Assembly: GCF_003633615.1 (NCBI RefSeq)
Contig: NZ_RBKU01000001.1
Coordinates: 4,712,001-4,776,000 of the forward strand
Source: Mucilaginibacter gracilis
GTDB taxonomy: Bacteria > Bacteroidota > Bacteroidia > Sphingobacteriales > Sphingobacteriaceae
Reading direction: 5' to 3'
DNA length: 64,000 nucleotides
In this document: positions 1 to 8,769 of the stretch, one piece after another
Layout: each line of letters begins with the position of its first letter
Position numbering within the stretch: the first letter of the stretch is position 1
Position numbers and translations under genes: made by a program
The notes under the pieces: generated by a model
Database searches by the model: none
The model's input: only the letters and a program-made list of their open reading frames with translations
Told to the model about the DNA's origin: nothing

Positions 1-173
1 GAGATCCCAAAGCCACCGCCGGGGCCATATTAAAGTTAGTGGATACGCCAAATCCTCCGTTAAGACTGTTCCTTGGAAAAAAGGCACTTCCCTTAGCAAA
101 GGAAATATATGCAGAGCGCCTGGCAAGCTGGGAAGAATGGAATGAGGTATCGGTTAAGGCGCATGGCAATTAA
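1..173 (+). CDS. SDR-family oxidoreductase, C-terminal end only
   Basis: The reading frame is open from the window edge (first full codon at base 3) to a TAA at 171-173. It encodes about 56 residues: DPKATAGAILKLVDTPNPP, then LRLFLG, and a helical tail ending KAHGN. This matches the C-terminus of classical short-chain dehydrogenases of the YusZ/oxidoreductase type, where a substrate-binding loop precedes a final helix. The catalytic core lies outside the window, so the substrate cannot be inferred. A perfect hairpin follows 22 bases downstream and probably ends the transcript. Confidence 0.6.
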   Translation, partial: DPKATAGAILKLVDTPNPPLRLFLGKKALPLAKEIYAERLASWEEWNEVSVKAHGN

Positions 174-194
174 TTATTCGTAAATTTACTTATT

Positions 195-221
195 AATCAC
201 CCCTGAGTTTCAGGGGTGATT
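195..221 (+). terminator. Perfect 12-bp hairpin after SDR gene
   Basis: AATCACCCCTGA, a GTT loop and TCAGGGGTGATT form a perfect 12-bp stem between the SDR stop and the AraC start. There is no long T-run, so termination strength is uncertain. Confidence 0.6.
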
Positions 222-235
222 GTAATTCGATAGCA

Positions 236-1123
236 ATGCACTTCAAAAGTCTGAGCGATCTTCATCGTTGTAATAATTACCCGGAGCCTGAGCATCCTTT
301 GCTCACACTATTTACTTGTAATCCGCTAAGAAGCGTGACCAGCTACGAAGTAACCACCGATTTCTATATTATCGCTTTAAAAAAATTAAGTTCGGGAGAG
401 ATCAGGTATGGGAAAACCCGTTACGATCACCAGAGCGGCTCGATGTATTTCTTAAAGCCGCAGCAGGTTATTCAAATGAAAGATATTTCCCTTGACGGTA
501 AGGGATTTGAAATCTGGTTTCATGAAGATTACCTGAGCGGTCATCCGCTCCATATGGAGATAAAGAAGTATAGCTATTTTAATTACGAACTTAATGAAGC
601 GTTGCACATTTCGCCAAAAGAGCAAAAAATTATATGGGATTTGTACGAAAAAATTGCAATTGAATATCATAATAACCAGGATGAATTTTCCCGTGATATC
701 ATACTTGGACATATAGAATCCATCCTGAAATATTCCCTTCGTTTTTATAAGCGGCAATTCATGAATCGCTTTATGCTATCCGGCACAACAGTCACCAAAT
801 TCAATAAGGCATTGGCTAACTACTTTGAACAGGGGCTGCTCCAGAAAAAAGGGCTACCGACGGTAGCAATGTTTGCTGACGAACTGCATTTGTCTCCCCG
901 CTACCTGAGCGACCTGTTAAAACAGGAAACAGGGAAGACCGCAATGGACCTGATACAGATTTTCCTGATTACAGAAGCCAAGAATTTGCTTAACCAGGGC
1001 GATCTCACGATTAATGAAATAGCCAATTTGCTGGGCTACGAAAATCCACCTTACTTTTCCCGATTATTTAAAAAAGAAACGGGCATAAGTCCCAGCCTGT
1101 TTAGAGGGCAGCACTTAAACTAA
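236..1123 (+). CDS. AraC-family transcriptional regulator
   Basis: This 295-aa protein has a variable N-terminal cupin-like sensor half and a C-terminal AraC double helix-turn-helix (about residues 195-293). The C-terminus carries the family signature: PTVAMFADELHLSPRYLSDL for the first HTH and LTINEIANLLGYENPPYFSR with a following FKKETGISPS for the second. It resembles the protein at 2141-3058 along its whole length (PEPEHPL/SKPEHPL near the N-terminus, RFYKRQF/RFYQRQF, KGLPTVA), so the two are paralogues flanking an NAD(P)-binding protein gene. It probably regulates that oxidoreductase cluster; the effector is unknown. Confidence 0.9.
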   Translation: MHFKSLSDLHRCNNYPEPEHPLLTLFTCNPLRSVTSYEVTTDFYIIALKKLSSGEIRYGKTRYDHQSGSMYFLKPQQVIQMKDISLDGKGFEIWFHEDYLSGHPLHMEIKKYSYFNYELNEALHISPKEQKIIWDLYEKIAIEYHNNQDEFSRDIILGHIESILKYSLRFYKRQFMNRFMLSGTTVTKFNKALANYFEQGLLQKKGLPTVAMFADELHLSPRYLSDLLKQETGKTAMDLIQIFLITEAKNLLNQGDLTINEIANLLGYENPPYFSRLFKKETGISPSLFRGQHLN

Positions 1124-1232
1124 TTCTATTTTAGTGCTGAATAGTTTACCTAAAAGTGGATATTCCGCTGATATTGACCACCTGATTCCGGTAGACAAGT
1201 AAAATCAGGACGAGACAAATTGCTTAAAACAA

Positions 1233-1261
1233 CAATTTGCCCAACTAACCAGCAATTTGCC
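1233..1261 (+). promoter_or_regulatory. Candidate AraC operator: two direct CAATTTGCC repeats
   Basis: CAATTTGCC occurs at 1233-1241 and again at 1253-1261, a 20-bp period or about two helical turns on the same DNA face. AraC-type dimers often bind such direct repeats. The gene-free stretch 1124-1475 lies between an AraC gene and the oxidoreductase gene. The role as operator is inference. Confidence 0.3.
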
Positions 1262-1428
1262 AGTCTGACTTTACCTTTTGGCATAATGTGCCTCACCGGA
1301 ATAAAACAGTTTACAGTCAAGTATCAATTCGAAATTTCTAAAAAATTGGTATAACTGTATTTAGGCTAACATATTCCGAAGTTTGGCTAAATTAACTTTA
1401 TAATTAATCCGGACATTTGATTTACAAC

Positions 1429-1450
1429 ACTTTGTAAATCACAACGTAGT
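1429..1450. promoter_or_regulatory. Perfect 9-bp dyad upstream of the NAD(P)-binding gene
   Basis: GATTTACAA, CACT and TTGTAAATC form a perfect inverted repeat ending 25 bases before the ATG at 1476. Its position suggests an operator, or a leader hairpin overlapping the promoter. Confidence 0.4.
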
Positions 1451-1475
1451 GCTCAACTACTGATAAATATTAAAA

Positions 1476-2132
1476 ATGACAAATTCAAAATACACTTATC
1501 TCGTATTTGGTGCGACAGGTAGAACCGGCAGACATTTTGTTTCGATCGCGCTTAATGAGGGTCATAAAGTAACAGCCCTGGTCCGTAATCCTGAAAAAGT
1601 TGACACAAAAAACCCTGATTTAAAACTAATCAAGGGCTCTGTACTTGATTACCAGGATTTTGATAAACTTCTTAGCGGCGTGGATTTTGTGATTTGTATG
1701 TTAGGCGACGCTGAATTACAAAAGACAGAAAACGTTAACGCCATATTTGTTGAAAAACTAATTCCGGCAATGCGCCGCAACGGTATAAGGCGTTTGCTTT
1801 ATCAGGCAGGGGGCTTTACCCGGCCTTATAAAAAAAGTTTACCTTTAATGTTTTGGTTGTTAAAACAAACGTTAGTACGATTTGCGGGACTTATTGGACA
1901 ACACCGCGATAATGAAGCGGTAGTCAAATATCTGGTAGAAAACGCAGCCGATATCGAGTGGATGGTACACAGAGCAGGTATAGCTGGCGACGGTAATTCC
2001 AAAGGAACATTAAGACGATCCAAAACAAAATTCAGTATAGCGACTTTTGCGGATTGTGCGAGATATAATTATGAACTTTTAAAAGATGATTCCGCTATAC
2101 ATAGCTGTGATTTGAGCTATTATGTAAAATAA
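1476..2132 (+). CDS. NAD(P)-binding Rossmann-fold oxidoreductase (NmrA/SDR-a type)
   Basis: This 218-aa protein is an atypical/extended SDR. The N-terminus has a beta strand then GATGRTG (residues about 13-19), the dinucleotide-binding loop of NmrA/epimerase-like proteins, followed by ALVRNPEKV, whose Arg suggests NADP(H) preference. GSVLDYQDFDKLLSGVD is the usual second Rossmann unit. No clear YxxxK catalytic pair is visible, as in many NmrA-like or flavin-reductase-like members, so it could be a redox sensor rather than an enzyme. It lies 8 bases before an AraC gene (2141) and probably shares its transcript. Confidence 0.85.
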   Translation: MTNSKYTYLVFGATGRTGRHFVSIALNEGHKVTALVRNPEKVDTKNPDLKLIKGSVLDYQDFDKLLSGVDFVICMLGDAELQKTENVNAIFVEKLIPAMRRNGIRRLLYQAGGFTRPYKKSLPLMFWLLKQTLVRFAGLIGQHRDNEAVVKYLVENAADIEWMVHRAGIAGDGNSKGTLRRSKTKFSIATFADCARYNYELLKDDSAIHSCDLSYYVK

Positions 2133-2140
2133 TATTAACA

Positions 2141-3058
2141 ATGGCAAATATCCATCCGGAACGTATCAGTACCATCAGTCAGTATCATCAGGCACTCGGG
2201 CTCTCAAAGCCCGAGCACCCCTTGATCAGCGTCATTAATTTAGCGGACATCAAACGTGTTCCGGGCTATGGAACGATCAGCCTGATATTTGATTTTTATT
2301 TGATCGCATTGAATTTTACAATCGATGCCAGCTTCAGGTACGGACAACAAGAATATGATTTTGACCAGGGCATCATTTCTTTTATGTCGCCCAACCAGGT
2401 CTTTACTATAGCATACAATAATGAAGATTCCCAGCCATCCGGATGGCTGATTGTGATCCACCCCGATTTCATCTGGAATACGCCCCTGGCCAAAAATATC
2501 AAGAATTATAAATTTTTTGATTACGCAGTAAATGAAGCTTTATACATCTCTGAAAAAGAAGAGCACATTATCACCGGTGTGATCAGCAATATCGAACATG
2601 AATACCATTCCAGCATAGACAAATTCAGCCAAGACATCATTATCGCCCAACTCGAAGTATTGCTGAATTATTCAGAGCGCTTCTATCAGCGCCAATTCAT
2701 CACCAGGAAAATCAGCAACCATAAAACGCTTGACAAACTGGAAAAGGTTCTTGATAATTACTTCAACGCTGATTCGATCAATGAAAAAGGGCTTCCGACT
2801 GTAGCATATATCGCGGGTCAATTAAATTTATCAACAGGTTACCTGGGCGAAATGCTAAAGTCGCAGACCGGTCTCAACACACAGCAGCATATTCATAATA
2901 AGGTCATAGCTATTGCAAAGGAAAAACTATCGACAACAAACTTAACCGTGAGCGAAATTGCCTATGCATTGGGATTTGAGCATTTACAATCATTCAGTAA
3001 GCTGTTCAAATCCAAAACTAAAGTATCACCAATGGAATTCAGGCAATCTTTTAATTAA
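2141..3058 (+). CDS. AraC-family transcriptional regulator (paralogue of 236-1123)
   Basis: This 305-aa protein has an N-terminal sensor half (SKPEHPLISVINLADIKR onward) and a C-terminal AraC HTH pair: LPTVAYIAGQLNLSTGYLGE and LTVSEIAYALGFEHLQSFSK, ending FKSKTKVSPMEFRQ. It parallels the regulator at 236-1123 throughout. Only 8 bases separate it from the upstream NAD(P)-binding gene and 20 from the downstream membrane protein gene, so 1476-3852 is likely one transcription unit with a co-transcribed regulator. Confidence 0.9.
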   Translation: MANIHPERISTISQYHQALGLSKPEHPLISVINLADIKRVPGYGTISLIFDFYLIALNFTIDASFRYGQQEYDFDQGIISFMSPNQVFTIAYNNEDSQPSGWLIVIHPDFIWNTPLAKNIKNYKFFDYAVNEALYISEKEEHIITGVISNIEHEYHSSIDKFSQDIIIAQLEVLLNYSERFYQRQFITRKISNHKTLDKLEKVLDNYFNADSINEKGLPTVAYIAGQLNLSTGYLGEMLKSQTGLNTQQHIHNKVIAIAKEKLSTTNLTVSEIAYALGFEHLQSFSKLFKSKTKVSPMEFRQSFN

Positions 3059-3078
3059 TCGGACAGGTATTAGGAACA

Positions 3079-3852
3079 ATGATACACTTTATTGAAGTCT
3101 TACAATCCACCAATAAACCGCTTTTTGTATTTGGGTATTGTGATTTTATTGCCGGGGCAATCTGTCTGTTATTAACGCAAGTTTCGCAGACCATGGTCAG
3201 AGGAGCAAATGCCTGGTATAAACCTTTTAAATTTTTCCTATCCATCGGCATATTCGCCTGGACTATGGGATACTTTACGGGTTACCTACCTATGTCAAAT
3301 GCTGTCAGCTTATACAGCTGGATGGTCATTATACTCTTAGGGTTTCTTGAGCTGTACATAGCCGTTCAGGCCGGGCGAGGACAATTATCCCATTACAATT
3401 CCAGCACACCATTTTATGGGTTTTTATTGTTCCTGATGATTGTATCTGCTGTAGTGGTGACTCTTTGGACAGCTTATATAGGTTTACTTTTTTTCAGTAC
3501 AGATTTTCCCGATTTACCCGGTTATTATGTTCTGAGTATCCGGCTCAGTATTTTCCTTTTTGTAGTTTTTGCTTTTCAGGGTGCATCGATGGGTTCAAGG
3601 CAGTCACATACCATAGGAGGCCCTGAAGGAGGTCCGGCATTGGCGGTAACCGATTGGAGTACAAAGTATGGAGATTTAAGAATTGCTCACTTTATTGGAA
3701 TCCACGCATTACAAATACTGCCGCTGCTAAGCTACTACGTTTTCAGAAGTATCCCGGCGGTAATAATTTTAAGCTTGGCTTATGGCGTTTTAGCTGTTTT
3801 TTCGCTCTTCCGGGCAACAGCTGGTAAACCTTTAATCCCTTACAGATTCTAA
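3079..3852 (+). CDS. Multi-pass membrane protein, unknown function
   Basis: This 257-aa protein is very hydrophobic, with about seven predicted membrane segments: residues near 15-35, 45-65, 75-93, 112-135, 150-168, 205-222 and 226-245. The loop PFKFFLSIGIFAWTMGYFTG and the later HFIGIHALQILPLLSYY contain polar and His residues inside helices. I do not recognise a named transporter family; it resembles uncharacterised integral membrane proteins seen near AraC regulators in Bacteroidota. It probably belongs to the operon starting at 1476. Confidence 0.7.
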   Translation: MIHFIEVLQSTNKPLFVFGYCDFIAGAICLLLTQVSQTMVRGANAWYKPFKFFLSIGIFAWTMGYFTGYLPMSNAVSLYSWMVIILLGFLELYIAVQAGRGQLSHYNSSTPFYGFLLFLMIVSAVVVTLWTAYIGLLFFSTDFPDLPGYYVLSIRLSIFLFVVFAFQGASMGSRQSHTIGGPEGGPALAVTDWSTKYGDLRIAHFIGIHALQILPLLSYYVFRSIPAVIILSLAYGVLAVFSLFRATAGKPLIPYRF

Positions 3853-4080
3853 TCTGTGCTACCTTCTCACATGAGATGTGTTCAGCTCTCTAATAAAGTG
3901 AACATGTATCTTTCCTACGAATTCAAGCAACAAATTAACAAGCTCAGTCTTATTTTACTTTCCCAGGCTGGGTTCTAATCGTCTGAATAACCATCTGTTG
4001 GTGTCATCACATATCCAATTTACATTAAATGCTTTATCAGGCCTAAGAAATGTTTTGTCACGTATTTGCAAACCTTAAAT

Positions 4081-4125
4081 ATCGCTGTTAATCAGAGGTT
4101 GCTGGTTCGAGCCCGGCCTGGGGAT
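4081..4125 (+). pseudogene. tRNA-Asn 3'-half fragment
   Basis: The stretch contains CTGTTAATCAG, like the anticodon loop of tRNA-Asn(GTT), then a T-arm with stem GCTGG/CCGGC around TTCGAGC, then an acceptor-like CTGGGGA. The upstream sequence has no D-arm or 5' acceptor half, so this is not a complete tRNA. Such 3' fragments are typical attachment-site leftovers of integrative elements. The gap 3853-4191 holds nothing else I can identify. Confidence 0.55.
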
Positions 4126-4191
4126 GTAGATAACACGCAAATAGTCACGACATTTTGCGTTAACAGATATTATCGACTACCAGTTTATCTA

Positions 4192-5118
4192 TTAGTGAAG
4201 AAAATCAGTAACGGTGTCAATCACCTTTTCAGGCGCTTCTTCATTCATATAGTGCCCGCTATCCAGCAGTCCTACCACTTCACAATCTTTGGCAACATAA
4301 GGCAAGCCCATTTTCATGTAAGTATAACTTACATTGCTTGCAATCCCTAAAACCGGCATGTTGAGTTGCTGATAAGTTTTCCCATCTTCAATATCTTGTG
4401 TGAAAGTTTGATACCAGCCATTGGAAGCGCGAATGCTATCGGCTGTATTATAAGCGGCTGCATAAACCTCTTTCTCAAAAGCCGAGATCTTTTTTTCGTC
4501 AATCATCACAAAATCAAACAACCAGTCCAGTAAGTAATTGAAGCGGCCTTCCAATAATTTTTCTGGCAATCCTTTAACCTGATTAAAGCTCATCCACCAG
4601 GCATAAGGTGCATCGCCGTGCATTTTATTAGTAAAAGTTCCCAAGGGCGGTATCAGGGGCATTCGCATCATTCCCTCGCTCGGGTGCGCGCCATCCATCA
4701 CAATAAGTTTCTGCACCACATCGGGAAAGTTAAATGCTATACTCATGGCCACCATCCCTCCTATGTCATGGCCAAGCAGGTGTACTTTTGGGAGTTTCAA
4801 ATAGCTGATCAAATGGTATATATCCACAGCCATTGTTTTTTTATCGTAGCCTGTTTCCGGTTTGGCTGATGTACCCATACCGCGGATGTCTACAACGATC
4901 ACACGGTATTTTTCTGCTAATTTAGGCGCTACATTTTTAAAAGAATACCAGGTTTGCGGCCAGCCCGGAAGACAAATTAAAGGTGCTCCTGAACCACCTT
5001 CCACATAATGTAATTCCACACCGTTAACGGTTGTGTATCTGTTTTCAAATCCTGGCCATTGTTTAATGAGTTCCGTATCCGAGTATGGATCGGTAGTATT
5101 TGTTTTTTCGTTTTCCAT
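4192..5118 (-). CDS. Alpha/beta hydrolase, epoxide hydrolase/dehalogenase type
   Basis: This 308-aa protein is of usual length for the family. It has the oxyanion motif PGWPQTW (about 51-57), the strand VVDIRGMGTSAKP, and the nucleophile elbow GHDIGG with Asp118 instead of Ser. An Asp nucleophile is typical of soluble epoxide hydrolases and haloalkane/haloacetate dehalogenases. The C-terminal SGHYMNEEAPEKV supplies the catalytic His. A cap domain lies around 150-230. The substrate is not deducible. The gene follows the NmrA-like gene by 10 bases on the same strand, so they probably form an operon. Confidence 0.88.
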   Translation of the reverse strand: MENEKTNTTDPYSDTELIKQWPGFENRYTTVNGVELHYVEGGSGAPLICLPGWPQTWYSFKNVAPKLAEKYRVIVVDIRGMGTSAKPETGYDKKTMAVDIYHLISYLKLPKVHLLGHDIGGMVAMSIAFNFPDVVQKLIVMDGAHPSEGMMRMPLIPPLGTFTNKMHGDAPYAWWMSFNQVKGLPEKLLEGRFNYLLDWLFDFVMIDEKKISAFEKEVYAAAYNTADSIRASNGWYQTFTQDIEDGKTYQQLNMPVLGIASNVSYTYMKMGLPYVAKDCEVVGLLDSGHYMNEEAPEKVIDTVTDFLH

Positions 5119-5128
5119 TATAATTATT

Positions 5129-6016
5129 TTATATATTATGCTCGACCGGTGACCAGTTTATACCTTCGTATCTGTCATTATTTAATGCGGAGTGATGCAC
5201 CAAAAACATGCTGTACAGATATTGCGCTTGCTGCCATTTAGGGTATAACTTATTTTCACCTTCAGGATCGGCCGCCCGCTGTGCCTTGTTATAAGCAGAA
5301 AAGTTTTCCATAGACCCCATGTGAACCAATTGAAACTTTGACCCTTTATGTTTTTCGCTTAAACTAACAAGGTCATTGGGACTAACCTGAAAGCTGGCTA
5401 TCCTTAAATACCTTGGGGTGGCATCATCCAGTGCCGCCCTTGCGGTGAAGGCTGCAGTATCATCCATTGTCGTGAAATCGATTTTCCAGTCTGCTTTATC
5501 GTCGTAATAAGCGATGGTTTTTTCCTTTGTGTTAAAGAGGGGGATGTTGTAACGCAGGATGTCAGCGAAAGCGCCGTTAAATATGGATGTTGCCTTAATC
5601 GGCGCGCTATCCAGTATTGCTTCAAATTCTTTCCGCAAATCAAAATTCCTGTTAGCTCCATCAGGCATTGTCGTAAAATCAGTTGAAAAATCGGAAGGTA
5701 TAAATCGGGGAACTCCCGCAGTAACTGCGGCATTCAAAAGCTTAGTTTGCACATCTACAATCACCTCATGCAGGCCTGCTATGGCAGATACTATGCAGGA
5801 AACACCATGGCAAGCACCAATCAATTCCTGCTCATTAGACATATCAACCTTAAAAATATCGATACCTAATTGTTCAAGCGCCTGTATTTTTTCAGGGTCG
5901 CTTCCTTCACGTACAATCGCACGGGTAGGAACATTTAGTTTGGTCAATTCCCGGCATATTTTATGACCGAGATTACCTGTAGCTCCTGCTACCAATATTA
6001 AATTTTTCATTTGCAT
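5129..6016 (-). CDS. NmrA-family NAD(P)-binding protein
   Basis: This 295-aa protein starts with VAGATGNLGHKICRELTK, the GxxGxxG cofactor loop, then AIVREGSDPEK with an Arg typical of NADP-binding NmrA/isoflavone-reductase-like proteins. FIPSDFSTDFT around 140 corresponds to the family's substrate-pocket region. Members reduce small aromatic compounds or act as redox sensors. It heads a two-gene minus-strand unit with the hydrolase at 4192-5118 and is followed upstream by a separate Crp/Fnr gene. MQMKN could start at either Met. Confidence 0.87.
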   Translation of the reverse strand: MQMKNLILVAGATGNLGHKICRELTKLNVPTRAIVREGSDPEKIQALEQLGIDIFKVDMSNEQELIGACHGVSCIVSAIAGLHEVIVDVQTKLLNAAVTAGVPRFIPSDFSTDFTTMPDGANRNFDLRKEFEAILDSAPIKATSIFNGAFADILRYNIPLFNTKEKTIAYYDDKADWKIDFTTMDDTAAFTARAALDDATPRYLRIASFQVSPNDLVSLSEKHKGSKFQLVHMGSMENFSAYNKAQRAADPEGENKLYPKWQQAQYLYSMFLVHHSALNNDRYEGINWSPVEHNI

Positions 6017-6084
6017 CGTTTGTTAATGATGCAAACTTATAGACGAAACCGGCTGTAAAAACTACCATTTGGTAGATAATCGAA

Positions 6085-6663
6085 TTACTTGATATTTTTT
6101 CTGATCCTGCTCAACGCATTGGGTGTGATGCCCAGGTAAGAGGCGATTTGTTTAACAGGAACCCTTTTGATCAGTTCCGATTTTGCCATAAATTCCAGAT
6201 AGCGCTCTTCGGCAGATAAGGTTTGAAAACTGATGATCTGATCTATCATACGCACTGCCATCGCTTCCCAGGTTACCCGGCCAAACTCCTGCCAGGCAGG
6301 AAATTCCCTGTAAAGTTTTTCCATATCCGGTTTATCTATGTAAAGCAATTCTGTATCTTCTATAGCCTCAATATTGAACCTGGTCGGCTTTTGCGGATTG
6401 AGGCTTGAAATCTCGGTAAAAAATTCATCCTGGAAAACCACCCAGGCAGTTAACTGCTCGTCAAATTCACCAAAAAAGAAACGGAGGGCACCCGACCTTA
6501 TATAAAAATATTGATAAGCAATTTGCCCCCGCTTTAAAATAAGCTGGCCTTTCTTAACCTGTTTTAATTTGAAACAGCTTACAATAAAATCCAGGTCAGC
6601 ACCATTAATGGTAACCCTGGATTTTATAAAATCTGACAGTTCTTTCATTTGATCGTTTAGCAA
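6085..6663 (-). CDS. Crp/Fnr-family transcriptional regulator
   Basis: This 192-aa protein has a cyclic-nucleotide-binding-like beta-barrel (KKGQLILKRGQIAYQYFYIR to ELLYIDKP) and a short C-terminal HTH, VKQIASYLGITPNALSRIRK. Bacteroidota have many such short Crp homologues without the PRLSR effector motif, so the ligand is unknown. It sits just upstream of the NmrA/hydrolase pair on the same strand and may regulate it. Confidence 0.9.
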   Translation of the reverse strand: MLNDQMKELSDFIKSRVTINGADLDFIVSCFKLKQVKKGQLILKRGQIAYQYFYIRSGALRFFFGEFDEQLTAWVVFQDEFFTEISSLNPQKPTRFNIEAIEDTELLYIDKPDMEKLYREFPAWQEFGRVTWEAMAVRMIDQIISFQTLSAEERYLEFMAKSELIKRVPVKQIASYLGITPNALSRIRKNIK

Positions 6664-6850
6664 TTATAGTAAATTTAACCAGCTGTTTTTTAGATTGAGG
6701 AAAACGAGCGCAAACTATAATTGCGTTATTTATAAATCAATGACTTTTACACTGGTCAACGACTCCAGTAATTCTTCGCCATAAGCAGAGGCAACACTCC
6801 ATTATTAAAGCATTTTATATTCTCCTAAGTTATTGAGCAACTTTGCCTGT

Positions 6851-6890
6851 TCTATTAAATGGTTCGAATTCTGCCCAGTCTGGGGAGCCA
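6851..6890 (+). other. tRNA 3'-end-like fragment
   Basis: GGTTCGAATTC resembles a T-loop, followed by TCTGGGGAGCCA, which ends in CCA. The T-stem pairs poorly and no 5' half exists. A strong terminator follows immediately, as after many tRNA genes. It may be a decayed tRNA end or attachment-site scar, and could be chance. Confidence 0.25.
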
Positions 6891-6895
6891 TATTA

Positions 6896-6932
6896 GGCAA
6901 GCACGAAAACTCGGCCGCTTGCCCTTTTTTTT
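6896..6932 (+). terminator. Rho-independent terminator
   Basis: GGCAAGC (6896-6902) pairs with GCTTGCC (6917-6923) and is followed by C and eight T residues. No intact plus-strand gene precedes it, which suggests an upstream gene was lost, possibly a tRNA. Confidence 0.75.
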
Positions 6933-7428
6933 GGTCTTTAATTATTTGTCAATCAGGTAAATACAAGAGTGTAAATCCTCGTTTTGGCGATTCGATGTTG
7001 CAGGTATTCAAAAGTGAACTGTCCGCGTTCCTCGCTCTCCAAAAATCACCAAATTGATGACACCATAAACATCTAAGGCTTATCCCGATTGTTATTTTGC
7101 TTAATTTTTGTTCTATGTTTCAAACCGAACTCAATTAAGGAATTAATTACTGGTTGGGTTTCTATAGCGTGACTGGTAATAGCATAAGAAACGGTCACTG
7201 GTTTTGTGCTGTTCACTGTTCGTGTGATAAGTAAATTCTCCTCCAGTTCCTGTAGTTCTTTTGAAAGTACTTTTGGAGTTATTCCTCCTGCAGTTTCTTG
7301 TAAATCTTTGAATCGCATGGTGCCGAAATGACTCGTCCTAAAAAAGGTTGACAGTTTACAATTATACATTAGTTGTTTGTAATTCTTTTAGAATTACAGC
7401 AAGAACAATTTTGTTGTGTCTTGCTTGT

Positions 7429-7475
7429 CGTGTTAGGATGTGGGTAACGCGGAGCGTTATCCACATCCTAACACG
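7429..7475. repeat. Long perfect hairpin inside the IS3 element
   Basis: CGTGTTAGGATGTGG pairs perfectly with CCACATCCTAACACG, with an inner TAACGC/GCGTTA stem. A T-rich run follows at 7476 on the plus strand. It lies between the orfB stop and the left end and may terminate transcription entering the element from outside. Confidence 0.6.
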
Positions 7476-7531
7476 TTTTTCTTTTTTTGCTTCTTTTTTT
7501 CTTTTAAAAAGTAAGGCATCTATGTTAACAA

Positions 7532-8440
7532 CTATTCTGCCGGCACCTCCTGCTTTGTTGATCTCTTTTTGTAATAATTTTTCCAACAGCGTTTCAGATC
7601 AAGTGTTCGGGTATGTGCCAAAGCAGGTGTCAACATGGATATACTGCTGTGGGGTCGGAGATAGTTGTAAATGTTTACTGCCCTTGCTGTCTCTGTCCGC
7701 GCATTTTCCAGATCAGTAAAGACAGGTTTTAGCAGTTCCATTTTCAGTATCCCGTTGACCCGTTCTGCAATTGCGTTATCCCGCGGGTCGCCGCTTTGGG
7801 TCATGCTGATGTGAACATTGTTATCCTGGAGCAGGTCAACGTAATCATCACAGCAATACTGTGTTCCCCGGTCTGAATGGTGAATAAGCCCCATCTTGTT
7901 AATTCGGCCTGCAATTGCCATTTGCATAGCTTTAATGCAGCCGGCAGCCGTAAGGCTGTCACTCACATGGAACCCAACAATCTTCCTGCTGTAGGCATCT
8001 GTTACCAGGCTCAGGTAAGCATGCCCGTCACAAAGATCAAGATAGGTAATATCACTTACCCATAATTGCTCCGAACCGGTAAGGGCGAGTTTACCGGTCA
8101 GGTCAGGGTATTTTTTCATCCAATGATTTGAATCGGTCGTCCTGGGTTTACCCCGGCGTCTTTTGTTCAACAGACCGTGCCTGCCCAGCATCCTGAAAAA
8201 ACTGTCCCTTCCCATCGCCAGTTCGTGCAGCTTAAAGAATGGTTTCATTAAGAAAAATAGCTTCCTGCCGCCTATGCGTGGCTGAATGTCCCGGTAACCG
8301 GCCACCTGCTCAATAAGATGGTCTTCTCTTAAAGCTTCGCGTTTTCCTAATAAACGCCGTTTGTAATAAGCCTGACGGGAATAACCAGACAGTGAACAGA
8401 GCCGGGACAAATTACCCTCCTGCAGCTGTTCTACTTTCAT
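7532..8440 (-). CDS. IS3-family transposase OrfB (DDE integrase core)
   Basis: This 302-aa protein has an N-terminal HTH_21-like region and an rve integrase core. The catalytic triad is Asp130 (WVSDITYL), Asp190 (HHSDRGTQY) and Glu226 (NAIAERVNG). The 35-residue gap between the second Asp and Glu is the classic D35E spacing. Its ATG overlaps the orfA stop (ATGA). In IS3 elements the active transposase is usually an OrfAB fusion made by frameshifting. The frame appears complete. Confidence 0.95.
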   Translation of the reverse strand: MKVEQLQEGNLSRLCSLSGYSRQAYYKRRLLGKREALREDHLIEQVAGYRDIQPRIGGRKLFFLMKPFFKLHELAMGRDSFFRMLGRHGLLNKRRRGKPRTTDSNHWMKKYPDLTGKLALTGSEQLWVSDITYLDLCDGHAYLSLVTDAYSRKIVGFHVSDSLTAAGCIKAMQMAIAGRINKMGLIHHSDRGTQYCCDDYVDLLQDNNVHISMTQSGDPRDNAIAERVNGILKMELLKPVFTDLENARTETARAVNIYNYLRPHSSISMLTPALAHTRTLDLKRCWKNYYKKRSTKQEVPAE

Positions 8441-8769
8441 GACGGCCTGGTGCCAGCTTTTTTTCTGATGTCGGTACCAAACTGCTCGTCTGATATATCG
8501 ATCATCGCTTCCAGTAAACAGATATTGAGCCGCGCTATACGCAGTTCTTCCTGGAGTTCCTTAATATCCGTAGGCATGCCTGCCCGTTCGTTTAATGCCT
8601 GTAAAGATGCCGCACGCAGCTCCCAGTTCTCTTGCTTTTTCTTCTCTTCCACAACCCATCTTGATATACTTGAATTCCCGAACCCGTACTTAAGCCCTAA
8701 TTTAGCAGATGTGGACCCTCCTGCCAAATATTCTTTGATCGCTAACGATTTTCTTTCTCTTTGATTCAT
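8437..8769 (-). CDS. IS3-family OrfA (helix-turn-helix protein)
   Basis: This 110-aa protein has an N-terminal HTH (KSLAIKEYLAGGSTSAKLGL, then SSISRWV) that binds the IS ends, and a C-terminal coiled coil (ELQEELRIARLNICLLEAMI) acting as a leucine zipper. It overlaps orfB by four bases and lies 40 bases inside the right end at 8809. Confidence 0.92.
   Translation of the reverse strand: MNQRERKSLAIKEYLAGGSTSAKLGLKYGFGNSSISRWVVEEKKKQENWELRAASLQALNERAGMPTDIKELQEELRIARLNICLLEAMIDISDEQFGTDIRKKAGTRPS

Noticed and set aside
4066..4350. Plus-strand open frame of 94 codons
   Set aside because: Its start lies in the tRNA-Asn fragment and its body is antisense to the hydrolase gene.
6833..7057. Plus-strand open frame of 74 codons
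   Set aside because: It runs through the tRNA-like end and a strong terminator hairpin, so it is unlikely to be translated.
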